Shown piece after piece: positions 52,935-60,967 of a stretch of 64,000 bases of DNA. The stretch spans positions 1 to 64,000 of the forward strand of contig CAZKWC010000009.1 of NCBI GenBank assembly GCA_964556425.1, in the 5' to 3' direction. Numbering within the stretch: the first letter of the stretch is position 1; the number at the start of each line of letters is the position of its first letter. The position numbers and the translations under genes are program-made. The notes beneath the pieces were generated by a model that made no database searches, had not been told where the DNA came from, and saw nothing but the letters and a program-made list of their open reading frames with translations. The stretch is from JALQUL01 sp964556425 (GTDB lineage: Bacteria; Pseudomonadota; Gammaproteobacteria; Burkholderiales; Burkholderiaceae_C).

Positions 52935-52965
52935 AAAAAAGTCCTGTTGAATGCAGGACTTTTTT
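52935..52965. terminator. Bidirectional terminator between dsbB and argA
   Basis: AAAAAAGTCCTG and CAGGACTTTTT form a 12-base stem with a seven-to-eight-base loop. It serves dsbB (plus) and argA (minus, ending at 52988). Confidence 0.92.
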
Positions 52966-52987
52966 ATTGGATATTAAGCTAAATTAT

Positions 52988-54334
52988 TTAAATTTTCTTG
53001 ACTAAAACTTTACTACGTCTGTCCCAGTTGTATTTGCGTTTTCTGGCTTCTGGCAACCAATCAGGCTCGACTTGTACAAAACCGCGTTTAATAAACCAAT
53101 GCATGGTACGGGTAGTTAAAACAAAAATACTGTCTAAGCCAGCTGTTTTAGCACGCTGCTCTATGCGTTTTAAAATGCGTTCGCCGTCTCCTTGCCCTTG
53201 CGACAAAGGAGATACAGTAAGGGCAGCCATTTCAGCCGTTTTAGCTTCTGGGTAAGCATATAAAGCTGCACAAGCAAATATGACGCCGTCATGTTCAATA
53301 ATGGTGTAATTGGCACTATCGCGCTCGATTTCGGTGCGGTCACGCTTGACCAAAGTACCATCTTTTTCGAAGGGCTCAATTAGGCCCACAATGCCGCTAA
53401 CGTCATCAGCGGTGGCTTCTCTAAGGCTTTCTAGTTTTTCATCAATCACCATGGTGCCAATACCATCGTGTACATACACTTCAAGCAACAAAGAGCCATC
53501 AACTGCAAATGGCAAGATGTGACTTCTTTCGACACCACCCTTGCAGGCAGTAACACAGTGCTGCAAATAAAAACCGGTATCGGTGGGTAGGGTGGCAGGC
53601 GGCAGTGTGGCTAATAATTTTTCAGCCTCTGCAAGCGGTAATTCTGTATCTACTGGGTTGTCTTCAGAGGCGGGCTCGGTAGGGCGTGATCGAATGCCAG
53701 CAATTTCAGTCAAAAAGATGAGTTTATCAGCTTGTAAGGCAATTGCCACAGAAGTGGCGACTTCTTCCATAGCCAAATTAAATGCCTCGCCGGTAGGAGA
53801 AAAACCAAACGGTGAAAGCAAGACCATGGCACCTTGATCTAGGGTGCGTACAATGCCTTCGGTATCGACTTTACGCACTACACCAGAGTGTTGAAAGTCT
53901 ATGCCATCGACAATTCCTACTGGCCTAGCAGTTAAAAAATTGCCCGACATGACTCTGACGGTAGAGCCAGCCATTGGGGTATTAGGTAAACCTTGGCTAA
54001 ATGCGGCTTCAATTTCAAAACGAATTTGGCCGGCCGCTTCTTGAGCGCTGTCTAAGGCTGGTTCATCGGTAATACGCAGCCCATGCGAATATTTGGCCTC
54101 GTAACCTTTAGTTTTTAATTGTTCGTTGACCTGAGGCCTAAAACCATGCACCAATACCACACGTACACCCATCGCTTGCATAAGAGCTAAGTCATGGGCT
54201 AGGTTTTGTAGTTTGCCAGCTGCAATTGCTTCGCCTGCAACACCCACCACAAAGGTTTTGCCTCTATGCCTATGAATATGAGGTGCTACAGATCGAAACC
54301 AAGGAACAAAGGTGAAATTAAAGACGGTGGACAC
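52988..54334 (-). CDS. argA: N-acetylglutamate synthase
   Basis: ArgA makes N-acetylglutamate from glutamate and acetyl-CoA, the first step of arginine synthesis. The 448-aa chain has an N-terminal amino-acid-kinase domain that binds arginine as inhibitor ('KTFVVGVAGEAIA', 'VVLVHGFRPQVNEQL') and a C-terminal GNAT acetyltransferase domain ('AEMAALTVSPLSQGQGDGERIL', split by its acetyl-CoA loop 'QGQGDG'). The start codon is GTG (54334) without a clear ribosome site. It is the last gene of a minus-strand run that includes DUF1415 and glnD. Confidence 0.95.
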   Translation of the reverse strand: MSTVFNFTFVPWFRSVAPHIHRHRGKTFVVGVAGEAIAAGKLQNLAHDLALMQAMGVRVVLVHGFRPQVNEQLKTKGYEAKYSHGLRITDEPALDSAQEAAGQIRFEIEAAFSQGLPNTPMAGSTVRVMSGNFLTARPVGIVDGIDFQHSGVVRKVDTEGIVRTLDQGAMVLLSPFGFSPTGEAFNLAMEEVATSVAIALQADKLIFLTEIAGIRSRPTEPASEDNPVDTELPLAEAEKLLATLPPATLPTDTGFYLQHCVTACKGGVERSHILPFAVDGSLLLEVYVHDGIGTMVIDEKLESLREATADDVSGIVGLIEPFEKDGTLVKRDRTEIERDSANYTIIEHDGVIFACAALYAYPEAKTAEMAALTVSPLSQGQGDGERILKRIEQRAKTAGLDSIFVLTTRTMHWFIKRGFVQVEPDWLPEARKRKYNWDRRSKVLVKKI

Positions 54335-54415
54335 TGCTGGTTTTGCCTATGAAAAATTTAAATAATGGTTAACTGATTTTAACGAGTTTAAATCAATTTA
54401 AAACGAGTTAATGGA

Positions 54416-55012
54416 TTATGGAGCCTTTGGTGTTGCATGCGGGCATGCACGTGGGCCAACATCTAAGTCCTGCCATCCTTTGTGACCCATTTTTTCAAGA
54501 GTAGCAATATTAGCTTCAAAAATAAGCTCAGCATCTGGAAAAGCATCTACCGCCTTGTCCATACTGTCCTCACGAATCAGGTGCAAAGTAGGGTAAGGCG
54601 AGCGATTGGTGTAGTTGCCAATATCATCTTCTTCAGTTCCTTCAAACTGAAATTGTGGATGAAAACTAGCCACTTGCAACACTCCGTCGAGCTGACTTCT
54701 TCTTAATAATTTGTCGGTTTTATATAAAAAATCGTTAAAGGCATAAAAGTCTTGAAATGCCATAGGCAAAATAATGAGAGCGGTATCGAACTTTTGATTT
54801 TCGCCTTCTACCAACGAAATTAATTGATCTTTTAACAGCAACATAATTTCAGTGCTGTCTTCGGCCAAACTCACATGATAAGCAATTTCATTTTTAACGT
54901 GAACTGCCTTAGCAAAAGGACAAAGATTGAGGCCAATGACCGCTTTTTCTAACCAGCGAACCGTGTCATCAATATAAATTTGTAAAGGATTAATAGCTGT
55001 AGATGAGGTCAT
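54416..55012 (-). CDS. DUF1415 family protein
   Basis: This 198-aa cytoplasmic protein belongs to a family of unknown function, recognised by the N-terminal 'WLEKAVIGLNLCPFAKAVH' and the C-terminal 'RSPYPTLHLIREDSMDKAV'. A conserved Cys-Pro-Phe suggests a possible active or binding site. No membrane segment is seen. It lies between glnD and argA with small gaps (21 and 81 bases) and may be cotranscribed with them. Partial direct repeats TTTAACGAGTT/TTTAAAACGAGTT lie in the gap before argA. Confidence 0.85.
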   Translation of the reverse strand: MTSSTAINPLQIYIDDTVRWLEKAVIGLNLCPFAKAVHVKNEIAYHVSLAEDSTEIMLLLKDQLISLVEGENQKFDTALIILPMAFQDFYAFNDFLYKTDKLLRRSQLDGVLQVASFHPQFQFEGTEEDDIGNYTNRSPYPTLHLIREDSMDKAVDAFPDAELIFEANIATLEKMGHKGWQDLDVGPRACPHATPKAP

Positions 55013-55033
55013 AATGCTTATGGATAAAAAAAG

Positions 55034-57640
55034 TTAATTGGCAGATAAAGCGGCTTTGAGTTCAGTTTCTAAATCAATTTGTGTGCGACTATTTTGTAGG
55101 CTGGCACCTTGAATTAAAAACGTGTCTTCTACCCTCTCGCCAAGGGTAGCTACTTTGGCTAATAAAACATTGAGGTTGTGCTGATTTAACACTCTGGCAA
55201 TGGTGTAGAGTAAACCCACTTTATCACCAGTTGAAATATGCAACAACCAATTTTGCGCTTTTTCATCGGGTACTAATTCCACCCTTGGTGCCATAGGGAA
55301 ACTTTTAACCCGCCTCGACACCCGCCCTTTGCCTGGTGTAGGTAGAGGACCTTGCAAGCTTAAAACTTTCTCTAGTTGGGTTTCTACCATGGTAATGAGT
55401 TCACGGTAGTGCTCGGGCAACATGCTAGTGACTACCTGAAAAGTATCAAGCGCATAACCATTGTTGGTGGTGTGAATTTTGGCATCTAAAATACTAAAAT
55501 TACCTTGTTCAAAATAGGCACATAAACGAACAAATAAATCTTTCACGTCAGGGGTGTACACCAAGACTTGTAAGCCCTCGCCAATTGGCGAAACCCTAGC
55601 TCTGACAATGGTTTTTCCTAGTTCTGCATCGGGGTGAAGTGGGGCGTTTTTAGGCGGGTTCACATAGCGAGCAATATGCTTGGTATGCCAGGCAATTTCA
55701 TGTGCATCGTGGCGCATAAAATAACTTAAATCTAGCGTTTCCCAAAGTGGTTTGTGAGAGTCATGCGGCTCACACATTTGCGCCAACAACACTTGAGCTT
55801 CGCGTTTTTTGGCTTCTACCTCTGCATTGGCATCTGGGGCGCGACCACCTAAAGCACGCAGGGTTAAGCGATAAGCGTCTTCTAATAATTTGCCTTTCCA
55901 AGCATTCCATACCTTGGGCGAAGTGCCTCTAATATCTGCCACAGTTAATAAATAAAGGGCAGTTAAATAGCGCTCATTTTTTACCTTTTTAGCAAGAGCC
56001 AACACCACATCAGGGTCACTTAAATCTTCTTTTTGTGCCACTTGGCTTAATAACAAATGGTGGCCCACTAAAAACTCTAACAACAAAGTATCTTCTTTAT
56101 CGACCTTGTGTTTTTTGCAAAAACGGCGCACTTCAATAATGCCCAAAGTGGAGTGGTCTCCACCACGGCCTTTGGCAATATCATGAAATAATGCAGCCGT
56201 CACCAATAACCAAGGTTTATCCCAGCCACTAGCTAACTGTGAGCAAAACGGATATTCGTGTTGATGCTCGGGAATAAAAAAACGCCGTACATTGCGCAGC
56301 ACCATTAAGATGTGTTGGTCCACTGTGTAAACATGAAACAAGTCATGCTGCATTTGCCCCACAATAGCTCTAAAAACCCATAAATAGCGCCCCAGCACCG
56401 AAGTCTGATTCATGAGCCGCATTGCATGGGTAATGCCTTGAGGCGCCGCTAAAATTTGCATAAACCTGGCTTGATTGACAGGGTCATTTCTAAATTGAGC
56501 ATCCATTACACCACGGGCGTTATACAAGGCTCGCAAAGTTTTTGGCGACAAACCACTAATGCCCACTTCCGTTTGATAAACACTAAAAGTTTCTAAAATG
56601 CGGTGTGGTTGTTGAATATATAAATCATCGGTGGCCACTTCAAGCATGCCCGATTTATCAAAAAATGCTTCGTTAATAGGGCGCAATGGGTTGGGGTTAG
56701 GATTGAGCCTTTCTTCGATATTGAGTAGCAATATTTGATTGAGCTGAGTAACGGCTTTAGCGGCCCAATAATAGCGTTTCATTAGGTTTTCGCTTAGGCG
56801 CCTATTGCCCTCGGCTTTTAAGCCCATCGATTCTGCTACTGCAGTTTGCATATCAAACACTAGACGGTCTTCACGGCGTTTAGCAGCCCTATGCAAATGA
56901 CTTCGTACCCAGCATAAAAAACCATGGTTTTGTGCGGCTTGTTTGGCCTCTAGCGGGGTAATTAAACCAGCGGTAGCTAACTCGGACCAGCTATTGCCAA
57001 GGCCAGCGGCTTTTGCGACCCACAAAATAATTTGTAAGTCGCGTAGGCCGCCCGGTGACTCTTTGCAATTGGGCTCTAGGGAATAAGGGGTGTTTTCGTA
57101 TTTATTATGGCGTTGATGCATTTCAGCTGTTTTGGCCGCCAAAAAAGCTAAAGGGTCTAGCGTGCTGTGATAGGACTGTTCGAAGGCTTGATACAACTGG
57201 CTATTACCAATTAATAACCTGGACTCCAGCATAGCGGTTTGCACAGTGATGTCTTGCGCGCTTTCGGCTAAACACTCATCTAGGCAACGGACTGCAGAAC
57301 CAATTTCTAGGCCTTCATCCCAACATGCACCAATAAAAGATTCTAGTTTTTCTTTTAGCACTGCATCTTGATCGATATGCGTGCCAGAGGGTAATAAGAC
57401 TAATACATCAATATCAGAATAAGGAAATAACTCTTGACGACCATAACCACCAGTGGCTACTAAGGCACAACTTTTAGGCATTTGATGCAGTTGCCACAAG
57501 TCTTTTAAAGCTTGGTCGGTAATGTGGGTCAGCTGCAAAATTTGTGCCATTGCACGGCGCTGAGTATGCCCCTCGGCTTGAAATGATTGGAGTAGCTGAG
57601 TTTTAACAGTACGATAGCGAATAGTAGGAGTGGTCTGCAT
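55034..57640 (-). CDS. glnD: PII uridylyltransferase/uridylyl-removing enzyme
   Basis: GlnD senses glutamine and adds or removes UMP on PII proteins, controlling nitrogen metabolism. From the ATG at 57640 it is 868 aa. In order: nucleotidyltransferase domain with the catalytic 'GGYGRQELFPYSDIDVL' (residues 64-80, Asp76 and Asp78), a helical GlnE-like region, an HD hydrolase domain (His486-Asp487 in 'LFHDIAKGRGGDHS') and two ACT domains at the C-terminus (about 690-760 and 795-868). A TTG at 57658 is a less likely start. A terminator separates it from map upstream. Confidence 0.97.
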   Translation of the reverse strand: MQTTPTIRYRTVKTQLLQSFQAEGHTQRRAMAQILQLTHITDQALKDLWQLHQMPKSCALVATGGYGRQELFPYSDIDVLVLLPSGTHIDQDAVLKEKLESFIGACWDEGLEIGSAVRCLDECLAESAQDITVQTAMLESRLLIGNSQLYQAFEQSYHSTLDPLAFLAAKTAEMHQRHNKYENTPYSLEPNCKESPGGLRDLQIILWVAKAAGLGNSWSELATAGLITPLEAKQAAQNHGFLCWVRSHLHRAAKRREDRLVFDMQTAVAESMGLKAEGNRRLSENLMKRYYWAAKAVTQLNQILLLNIEERLNPNPNPLRPINEAFFDKSGMLEVATDDLYIQQPHRILETFSVYQTEVGISGLSPKTLRALYNARGVMDAQFRNDPVNQARFMQILAAPQGITHAMRLMNQTSVLGRYLWVFRAIVGQMQHDLFHVYTVDQHILMVLRNVRRFFIPEHQHEYPFCSQLASGWDKPWLLVTAALFHDIAKGRGGDHSTLGIIEVRRFCKKHKVDKEDTLLLEFLVGHHLLLSQVAQKEDLSDPDVVLALAKKVKNERYLTALYLLTVADIRGTSPKVWNAWKGKLLEDAYRLTLRALGGRAPDANAEVEAKKREAQVLLAQMCEPHDSHKPLWETLDLSYFMRHDAHEIAWHTKHIARYVNPPKNAPLHPDAELGKTIVRARVSPIGEGLQVLVYTPDVKDLFVRLCAYFEQGNFSILDAKIHTTNNGYALDTFQVVTSMLPEHYRELITMVETQLEKVLSLQGPLPTPGKGRVSRRVKSFPMAPRVELVPDEKAQNWLLHISTGDKVGLLYTIARVLNQHNLNVLLAKVATLGERVEDTFLIQGASLQNSRTQIDLETELKAALSAN

Positions 57641-57683
57641 AGTTAAGCTATAAATCAATTAAAAAAAGGCGAGTGTTAGCTTT

Positions 57684-57709
57684 AAAAAATGACGCCCCAA
57701 AATAGGGGC
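57684..57709 (-). terminator. Terminator after map
   Basis: CGCCCC (57692-57697) pairs with GGGGCG (57704-57709). On the minus strand the stem is followed, after TCA, by TTTTTT. It separates map from glnD. Confidence 0.65.
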
Positions 57710-57746
57710 GAAAATATAAACTAAGCTGAACCCACAATTCAAGCAA

Positions 57747-58559
57747 CTAGGTGGTGGTTGAAGCGACAAAATCTGGCGGTGGTGGACTACCTGCCGATAA
57801 AGTCAAGACTTCATAACCGGTAGCCGTTACTAAAACGGTATGTTCCCACTGGGCCGATAAAGACCTATCTTTGGTCACAATAGTCCAGCCATCGGGCATA
57901 TCTTTAATGTCACGTTTGCCTGCGTTAATCATGGGCTCTATGGTAAAGATCATGCCTTCTTCAAGGGTTTCTAAAGTGCCAGGGCGACCATAATGCAAAA
58001 TTTGTGGTTCTTCGTGGAAACCTTGGCCAATACCGTGACCACAGAATTCACGCACAATAGTTAAGCCTTGGGGCTCTGCAAAGCGCTGAATAGCCGCACC
58101 AATATCGCCAACAGTTGCGCCTGGTTTTACTTTTAAAATGCCTTGCCACATGGCTTCATAGGTGAGCTTGCTTAAGCGTTTGGCCTGAATAGACACCTCG
58201 CCTAAATGAAACATACGGCTAGTGTCGCCATGCCAACCATCTTTAATAACGGTAATGTCAATGTTGAGGGTGTCACCTTTTTTGAGCTCTTTGTCATTGG
58301 GAATGCCATGGCACACCACATGATTAACAGAGGTACAAATTGATTTTGGATAAGGTGAATAACCACCTGGTGAATAGTTAAGAGGTGCAGGAATTGCCTC
58401 TTGAACCTGTGTGATGTAGTCGTGAGCGAGTTTGTCTAGGTGATTGGTGGTAACACCCACTTGCACAAACGGCGTGAGGTAATCTAGCACTTCAGAGGCT
58501 AAACGGCCTGCAATGCGCATGCCTTCGATGTCAGAGGCGGTTTTGATAGAAATAGTCAT
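57747..58559 (-). CDS. map: Methionine aminopeptidase, type I
   Basis: Map removes the initiator methionine from new proteins. The 270-aa enzyme has the five metal ligands in their usual contexts: Asp in 'DTLNIDITVIKDGWHGDTSRM' region (two Asp), His in 'EFCGHGIGQGFHEEP', Glu in 'IFTIEPMIN' and Glu in 'QWEHTVLVT'. The length and motifs are those of type Ia. In many bacteria map follows rpsB/tsf on the other side; here it lies after a Cds1-like gene (8-base gap) and before glnD, on the same strand. Confidence 0.96.
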   Translation of the reverse strand: MTISIKTASDIEGMRIAGRLASEVLDYLTPFVQVGVTTNHLDKLAHDYITQVQEAIPAPLNYSPGGYSPYPKSICTSVNHVVCHGIPNDKELKKGDTLNIDITVIKDGWHGDTSRMFHLGEVSIQAKRLSKLTYEAMWQGILKVKPGATVGDIGAAIQRFAEPQGLTIVREFCGHGIGQGFHEEPQILHYGRPGTLETLEEGMIFTIEPMINAGKRDIKDMPDGWTIVTKDRSLSAQWEHTVLVTATGYEVLTLSAGSPPPPDFVASTTT

Positions 58560-58567
58560 GCCCGATA

Positions 58568-59623
58568 TTATCCCATTATGGCTAAAAGCTGTTGTCGTGT
58601 AGGGCTAACATCACCAAACTGCTGTGTTAGCCAAGCCTCATTATAATAACTTGGCAGGTAACGTTCACCAGAATCACACAAAATAGACAAAATTGAGCCC
58701 TGTTCTTGGTTTTTTATCATTTCTTGGGCTAATTGCAACATACCCACAAAGTTGGTGCCGGTAGAGGGGCCGACTTTACGGCCCAATAAATCAGATAGCA
58801 ACTGCATGGCCGCCACTGATTCGGCGTCTTTGACTTCAATCATACGGTCCACCACGTTCGCCACAAAACTTGCCTCTAACCTAGGTCTGCCAATGCCTTC
58901 AATTTTAGAGCCAGGGGTTTGAATAGTGCGGTCTTGATGATGGTAATAATGGCTAAAGGCAGAGCCTTCTGGGTCAACTACACAAAGTTGAGATTGCAAT
59001 TGTTGGTAGCGTGTGTAGCGGCCAATAGTGGCACTAGTGCCGCCCGTGCCTGCACCCACCACCACCCAGCGTGGCACACTATGGCGTTCTTTGCTGAGCT
59101 GGCTAAACATACTTTGGGCAATATTGTTATTGCCGCGCCAGTCGGTGGCACGTTCGGCAAAGGTAAATTGGTCCATATAGTGACCACCGCTTTGTGTTGC
59201 CAAATCTTGCGCCACCTCATACACCATAGAGGCCTTCTCTACAAAATGGCAACTGCCACCGTAAAACTCAATTAAATGAATTTTTTCGGGTGATGTACTT
59301 TTAGGCATTACAGCAATAAAAGGCAGGCCAAGCAACCTTGCAAAATAAGCCTCGCTTACTGCAGTAGAGCCACTAGAGGCTTCTACTACCGTCATACCTT
59401 GTCGCAGGCTGCCGTTACACAAGGTATATAAAAAGAGAGATCGGGCTAAACGATGTTTAAGACTGCCTGTAGGGTGAGTCGATTCATCTTTTAAATACAG
59501 GTCTATGCCTTGATTGGAGTAATAAGGCAAACGCAGTTGAATAAGATGAGTGTCGGCACTGCGTTGGTAGTCGGCCTCTATGGTGGAGATGGCTTGGTTG
59601 AGCCAGAGTTTGTGAGGGAACAT
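58568..59623 (-). CDS. PLP-dependent cysteine synthase/desulfhydrase-like (Cds1 type)
   Basis: This 351-aa fold-type II PLP enzyme has the Schiff-base Lys56 in 'HPTGSLKHRLA', the substrate loop 'VEASSGSTAVSEAYFARLL' and the phosphate-binding glycines 'VVGAGTGGTSATIGRY'. The 'GSLKHR' context and the acid 'DPEGSAFSHYY' match the Cds1-like L-cysteine desulfhydrases and related cysteine synthase paralogues rather than CysK/CysM, where the motif is 'SVKDR'. It may therefore release sulfide from cysteine. It is probably cotranscribed with map. Exact activity cannot be decided by eye. Confidence 0.82.
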   Translation of the reverse strand: MFPHKLWLNQAISTIEADYQRSADTHLIQLRLPYYSNQGIDLYLKDESTHPTGSLKHRLARSLFLYTLCNGSLRQGMTVVEASSGSTAVSEAYFARLLGLPFIAVMPKSTSPEKIHLIEFYGGSCHFVEKASMVYEVAQDLATQSGGHYMDQFTFAERATDWRGNNNIAQSMFSQLSKERHSVPRWVVVGAGTGGTSATIGRYTRYQQLQSQLCVVDPEGSAFSHYYHHQDRTIQTPGSKIEGIGRPRLEASFVANVVDRMIEVKDAESVAAMQLLSDLLGRKVGPSTGTNFVGMLQLAQEMIKNQEQGSILSILCDSGERYLPSYYNEAWLTQQFGDVSPTRQQLLAIMG

Positions 59624-59787
59624 TTAGTGAATTGTGTAAATTGTAGCTAACAGTTTGAAAAATATAAAACAAGTGGTATATTAATGAAGAGTAGTGTGAC
59701 TAGTATTTTCATTTTTTTAAATTCGGGTGATTTTCGTAAGCTTGCCAAACCGTACAAGTTAGTTTTAATTGAATAAACTTGCAACTT

Positions 59788-60951
59788 ATGAATACCAACT
59801 ATACCGAAATTTATACTTCTGCCAATCCGTTAAAACCCAGTACTTATTCAAGACGGGTAGTTTTGGCTGTCAGTGGTTTGAGTCCACAAATCCTAACCGA
59901 AACTTTATATGCTTTGGCTTCTTCATCGGAAGATACTTTTATTCCAACCGAAGTGCATTTAATTACTTCAGCAGAAGGTGCACGCCGTGCCGAATTATCT
60001 TTGTTAAGTCAAGACATGGGCTGGTTTCACCGCTTATGCCAAGATTATAGACTGCCAGAAATAAAGTTTGATAAAAGTCATATTCACGTCATGTGTGATG
60101 CCAAAGGCCATCCCATGTCTGATATTAGAACGCAACAAGACAATAAAGCCGCAGCTGACTTTATTACGGCTCATGTTAGAAGTTTAACGGCTGATTCCGA
60201 TTGCGCTTTGCACGCTTCTATTGCGGGTGGACGCAAAACCATGGGTTTTTATTTGGGTTATGCCTTATCACTTTATGGTAGACCGCAAGACAGGCTAAGC
60301 CATGTGCTGGTGAGTGAACCCTTTGAGTCAAGTTATGACTTTTTTTATCCTACCCCCTATAACCGCGTTTTACAAACACGTGATGGCCAATTAGCCGATA
60401 CCGCTTTAGCTGAAGTTACGTTGGCAGAAATTCCGTTTGTGAGTTTAAGGCACGGCTTGCCTAGTGAATTATTAACTGGTTCGGCCACTTTTAATGAAAG
60501 CGTTGCTGCAGCTAATTTAAAGATGGGACCTGCGCAACTCAAAATTGATATAGACAAGCAATGCATATTGGCAGGTTCAACTGTAGTCAATATACCGCCC
60601 TCTGAATTGGCATTATTTGCGGTATTTGCAAGAAGAGCTTTTAAAGGTGAGTTACCGATTGCTGCACCTACCAAGGGATTACCCGATCAAGCATGGGGCA
60701 AAAGATACCTTGACGAATACAAATTAATTGCAGGCTCTTTTGCCGACACAGAAGCTACCGAGCGTGCCTTAAAAAATGGTATGGATGGGGAATACTTCTC
60801 ATCTTGCAAATCTAAATTAGAAAAGCGTTTAAAGACTGCATTAGGTAATGCATTTACAGCATATAGAATCCAAGACGGTGGAACAAGACCTAGGCGTTAT
60901 TCAATTGAATTACGCCCAGAGGTAATTAGTTTTTCTACTATTTCCAAATAA
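59788..60951 (+). CDS. CARF-domain CRISPR protein (NE0113 type), putative ring nuclease
   Basis: This 387-aa protein opens the type III CRISPR operon. A Rossmann-like CARF domain (about residues 20-190) begins 'RRVVLAVSGLSPQILTETL' and carries the signature 'SIAGGRKTMGFYLGYAL' (AGGRKTM at 146-152), typical of the NE0113 family (TIGR02584), whose members are annotated as ring nucleases that bind and cut cyclic oligoadenylate. The C-terminal half (about 240-387) has helices and a basic tail ('RRYSIELRP') but no obvious HEPN R-x4-6-H pair, so it may be a DNA- or RNA-binding domain (inference). The ATG at 59788 is used; a TTG nine bases upstream is open. Cas10 follows after 16 bases. Confidence 0.85.
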   Translation: MNTNYTEIYTSANPLKPSTYSRRVVLAVSGLSPQILTETLYALASSSEDTFIPTEVHLITSAEGARRAELSLLSQDMGWFHRLCQDYRLPEIKFDKSHIHVMCDAKGHPMSDIRTQQDNKAAADFITAHVRSLTADSDCALHASIAGGRKTMGFYLGYALSLYGRPQDRLSHVLVSEPFESSYDFFYPTPYNRVLQTRDGQLADTALAEVTLAEIPFVSLRHGLPSELLTGSATFNESVAAANLKMGPAQLKIDIDKQCILAGSTVVNIPPSELALFAVFARRAFKGELPIAAPTKGLPDQAWGKRYLDEYKLIAGSFADTEATERALKNGMDGEYFSSCKSKLEKRLKTALGNAFTAYRIQDGGTRPRRYSIELRPEVISFSTISK

Positions 60952-60967
60952 CTAAGGAAACCATTGA

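Noticed and set aside
59624..59787. CRISPR array or leader upstream of the CARF gene
   Set aside because: No repeated 25-40-base unit is visible in this gap; the array must lie outside the window or elsewhere.
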